From NCBI GenBank assembly GCA_033852175.1, contig JAWSUY010000007.1:1-64000 (forward strand): a DNA stretch of 64,000 nucleotides, in the 5' to 3' direction. The position numbers and the translations under genes are program-made. Origin of the DNA: Agarilytica sp033852175. GTDB lineage: Bacteria; Pseudomonadota; Gammaproteobacteria; Pseudomonadales; Cellvibrionaceae. The notes under the pieces were generated by a model, which worked only from the letters and a program-made list of their open reading frames with translations, was not told the DNA's origin and made no database searches. This document shows, in pieces, positions 61,293 to 64,000 of the stretch; positions within the stretch are counted from its first letter, which is position 1, and every line of letters starts with the position of its first letter.

Positions 61293-64000
61293 CTATTTAC
61301 GTTCTATCTCATACAGGAGCCCAGATTTACGGGTGTAAAACATCCAAGTAATTAATGCGCAGGCAACATAAAAGATAGCAAAGCCCCAAAGCGCAGCGAC
61401 CGGACTGCCCGTTAGCGATATTGACGTACCGTATGACTTGGGTATAAAGAATGCCCCATAGGCTGCGATAGCGGAAGTGAATCCGATAATAGCGGCTGAC
61501 TCCTTGTCTATCTGGCGTGCTTGGTCTTTATTAGAAAGGCTAGGCATTAGCTTCGGCATTTCGAGTCGCATGATCACTGGAATCATTTGGAAGGTAGACG
61601 CATTGCCAATGCCGGTTGTAAAAAACAGCACAACAAACATTGCAAAGAAGCCCCAAAACGCACCGGGTTGATCCTTAATACTAAGGAAATAAATCACACC
61701 GATAACGGCCGCAACCATGCTAATGAAGGTCCAAAATGTAACTCGACCGCCGCCCCATTTGTCCGAAACCCAGCCGGTTGCAGCTCTTGATAGGGCGCCT
61801 ACCAATGGACCGATAAAGGCATATTTTAGTGCGTCGACCTGAGGGAATTGCAGTTGGCTCAGTAGTGGAAATCCAGCAGAGTATCCAATAAAGGAGCCAA
61901 ATGTCCCGGTGTAAAGCCAGCACATAATCCAATTGTGCTTACGTGAGAATATGATGGACTGCTCTTTAAATGAAGCTTTTGCGGATGAGATATCATTCAT
62001 CCCAAACCAAGCTGCAATAGTGGAAGCCAATAAAAACGGAACCCAAATAAACCCCGCGTTTTGCAGCCACATTTGACCGCCATTACTTAGGGTTTGCGCT
62101 GCGCCGCCCATGCTGCCAAATACGCCAGCAGTGATAACCACCGGAATAGCAAACTGCATAATGCTTACGCCGACATTACCAAGACCGGCGTTGAGCGCTA
62201 AAGCATTGCCTTTTTCTTTTTTAGGGAAGAAGAAACTGATATTTGCCATGGAGCTAGCAAAATTACCGCCACCAAAGCCACACAGCAAAGCCAGCACTAA
62301 AAAGATGAAGTAGGGCGTCTCAGGGTTTTGTACTGCATAGCCAATACCTATCGCAGGTATCAGTAGCGTTGCCGTGGATAGCGTGGTCCAAAGTCTGCCC
62401 CCCATAATGGGGACCATAAACGAATAGAAAATGCGTAAGGTCGCGCCGGAAAGGCCCGGTAATGCCGCGAGCCAAAACAATTGATTCGTGTCGTATGCAA
62501 AGCCAACGGCAGGTAACTTCGCAACAACGACACTCCATACTAGCCATACGGAAAAAGCGAGTAAAAGGCAGGGGATTGAAATCCAAAGGTTGCGCTTTGC
62601 AATATGGCGACCTTTGTCTTCCCAAAAGTTTTCATCATCAGGGTGCCATTCATCCAAGGTATGGCTGAGTACCTTCGAATGCTTCTCCGGCTCATGAATG
62701 CTCTCCATTTCAGGCAGTTCTGGTAAGTCAGGCAGCTCAGGTAACGATTTCGTAAGTGCAGCTCGCTCCATTTGGCGCACAGACATATGCATCCAAAGCA
62801 AGGCAATAGAGGAAACGGCGAAAAGCAGCATAAAACAACTTGTCCATATCCCGGTTAGGTCATTCATCACTCCAAAAGCAATGGGAAGAATAAAGCCGCC
62901 GAGTCCGCCGACCATTCCGACCAATCCGCCCACCACACCCACATGGTTGGGGTAGTAAATCGGAATATGTTTAAAAACAGCCGCTTTGCCTAACGACATA
63001 AAAAAGCCAAGGATAAACATCAAAATCACAAAGGGGATTAGGCCCATGCTAGTGGAAAAGGCGATAGGACCGTCAATGCCGTGAATCACATAATCGGTAT
63101 TGGGGTAAGAGAGCATAAAAGTACAAACAATTGAAACCCCAAACGTTAAATACATAATGGTTCGAGCGCCGTACTTGTCAGACAACAGCCCGCCGTAGGC
63201 GCGGAAAAGGCTGGCGGGCACAGCGAAAACAGCGGTCAATATACCGGCAGTTTTTAAATCCAAGTCATAAACACTGACCATGTAGCGAGGAAGCCAAAGA
63301 ACAAGCGCTACGAAAGCGCCAAATACCAAAAAGTAGTAGATGGAAAAACGCCAGATTTGAATGTTTTTTAAGGGCTCTAACTGTTCCAGTAGTGTTCTTG
63401 CTTTCAGATTGTTCTGTTTTCGCGCTTTAATCTCAGGGTCATCTTCTGTGAACAACCAAAATAAAGTGGCGATTACTGCCAGCGCTGACGCCCATACAAC
63501 AGCAACGGTTTGCCATCCGTAGGCGATTAAAACAAAAGGTGCGCCAAAACTCGTAACTGCAGAGCCAACGTTACCGACGCCGAACATGCCAAGTGCTGTC
63601 CCTTGTTTATTTTTTGGGTACCACTTTGAAACATAAGCGACACCGACAGCAAAAGAGCCGCCTGCTAAGCCAACACCTAAAGCTGCCAATAAGGCCATTG
63701 GGTAACTGCTTGCCAGGGATAATAAGTAGGTCGCAAGTGCTGCCAAATACATAACAATGACAAAAACGCTGCGCCCGCCGTACTTGTCGGCCCATATCCC
63801 GAGGAATAGACGGCTCAGTGAACCCGTTAAAATAGGTGTGCCTACTAATAGACCAAATTCGGTTTCATTTAATCCGAATTGACTTTTTAATTGGATACCG
63901 ATGATGGAAAAGATCGTCCAAACGGCAAAACAAGCGGTGAACGCAAAGGTACTTGCCCCCAGTGCTTTGGTCTGTTTGGAGGGGGCGGGGGTGTCGAGGG
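61293..64000 (-). CDS. narK: Two-domain NarK nitrate/nitrite transporter, 5' partial
   Basis: The reading frame stays open to the right edge, so the protein is longer than the 819 residues from the first internal Met at 63752. It contains two fused MFS halves, as in NarK1-NarK2 fusions: one before about residue 340, a polar linker (SLPELPDLPELPE), then the other. Nitrate signatures are GLAGGSFAVGVAYVSKWYP and GFGGGNFASSMANISFFFP. Upstream sequence adds another typical MFS piece (SLSRLFLGIWADKYGGR). It imports nitrate and/or exports nitrite in the inner membrane. The start lies outside the window. Confidence 0.93.
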   Translation of the reverse strand, partial: LDTPAPSKQTKALGASTFAFTACFAVWTIFSIIGIQLKSQFGLNETEFGLLVGTPILTGSLSRLFLGIWADKYGGRSVFVIVMYLAALATYLLSLASSYPMALLAALGVGLAGGSFAVGVAYVSKWYPKNKQGTALGMFGVGNVGSAVTSFGAPFVLIAYGWQTVAVVWASALAVIATLFWLFTEDDPEIKARKQNNLKARTLLEQLEPLKNIQIWRFSIYYFLVFGAFVALVLWLPRYMVSVYDLDLKTAGILTAVFAVPASLFRAYGGLLSDKYGARTIMYLTFGVSIVCTFMLSYPNTDYVIHGIDGPIAFSTSMGLIPFVILMFILGFFMSLGKAAVFKHIPIYYPNHVGVVGGLVGMVGGLGGFILPIAFGVMNDLTGIWTSCFMLLFAVSSIALLWMHMSVRQMERAALTKSLPELPDLPELPEMESIHEPEKHSKVLSHTLDEWHPDDENFWEDKGRHIAKRNLWISIPCLLLAFSVWLVWSVVVAKLPAVGFAYDTNQLFWLAALPGLSGATLRIFYSFMVPIMGGRLWTTLSTATLLIPAIGIGYAVQNPETPYFIFLVLALLCGFGGGNFASSMANISFFFPKKEKGNALALNAGLGNVGVSIMQFAIPVVITAGVFGSMGGAAQTLSNGGQMWLQNAGFIWVPFLLASTIAAWFGMNDISSAKASFKEQSIIFSRKHNWIMCWLYTGTFGSFIGYSAGFPLLSQLQFPQVDALKYAFIGPLVGALSRAATGWVSDKWGGGRVTFWTFISMVAAVIGVIYFLSIKDQPGAFWGFFAMFVVLFFTTGIGNASTFQMIPVIMRLEMPKLMPSLSNKDQARQIDKESAAIIGFTSAIAAYGAFFIPKSYGTSISLTGSPVAALWGFAIFYVACALITWMFYTRKSGLLYEIERK

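Overview
The window reads as chromosome of a marine-type gammaproteobacterium, probably near Cellvibrionaceae/Pseudomonadales. The main support is gene order: rpoE-rseA-rseB-rseC-mucD-lepA-lepB-DUF4845-rnc-era-recO on the + strand, a gacS-type gene divergent from cysM-relA-mazG, prfB-lysS, and nadB divergent from the rpoE cluster with ygfZ and sdhE-ygfX nearby. This is inferred from remembered synteny and protein families; no search was run. No rRNA, tRNA or CRISPR array was seen.

Region 1 (1-12.5 kb) is accessory DNA. It starts with a REP-associated (Y1/HUH) transposase, then remnants of an integron cassette array: two attC-like sites, a Phd/ParE-type toxin-antitoxin cassette and a truncated cassette ORF. 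A tandem duplication of about 4.4 kb follows. Each copy holds a ~1,120-residue secreted protein with a GlyGly-CTERM-type C-terminal sorting tail, and each gene is preceded by a long leader carrying a cyclic di-GMP-I (GEMM-I) riboswitch aptamer and a hairpin that can hide the Shine-Dalgarno sequence. Upstream of both leaders, short conserved patches (a CRP-like site, a TGACAATATTTGTCA palindrome) stand out in otherwise diverged DNA. Next come a NapD-like gene, a CBS-pair protein and a small unknown gene whose promoter is overlapped by a palindrome.

Region 2 (12.7-32 kb) is housekeeping: prfB with its programmed +1 frameshift, lysS, ung, an HDOD protein, ygfZ, sdhE-ygfX, nadB, the sigma-E operon with a near-perfect sigma-E promoter, and the lepA-recO cluster. 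Region 3 (32-46.5 kb) has a GacS/BarA-like hybrid kinase whose ATP-binding boxes are lost, cysM, relA, mazG, adk, tsaB, uppP, apeB, a cyclic-nucleotide-binding/rhodanese protein, a DUF3524 glycosyltransferase and trpS.

Region 4 (46.6-64 kb) has a signalling block (short MCP-like transducer, STAS protein, REC-PP2C-anti-sigma kinase protein), bioA, a YcgR/PilZ-like protein, ttcA, a GGDEF-EAL protein, rsmE (whose stop codon lies in the terminal repeat of a MITE-like element), two unknown genes, a UbiH-family monooxygenase, trhP/yegQ, and a two-domain NarK nitrate/nitrite transporter that runs off the right edge. Cyclic di-GMP is a recurring theme: a GGDEF-EAL enzyme, a PilZ effector, a partner-switch module like those tied to biofilm control in Pseudomonas, and two riboswitch-controlled surface-type proteins.
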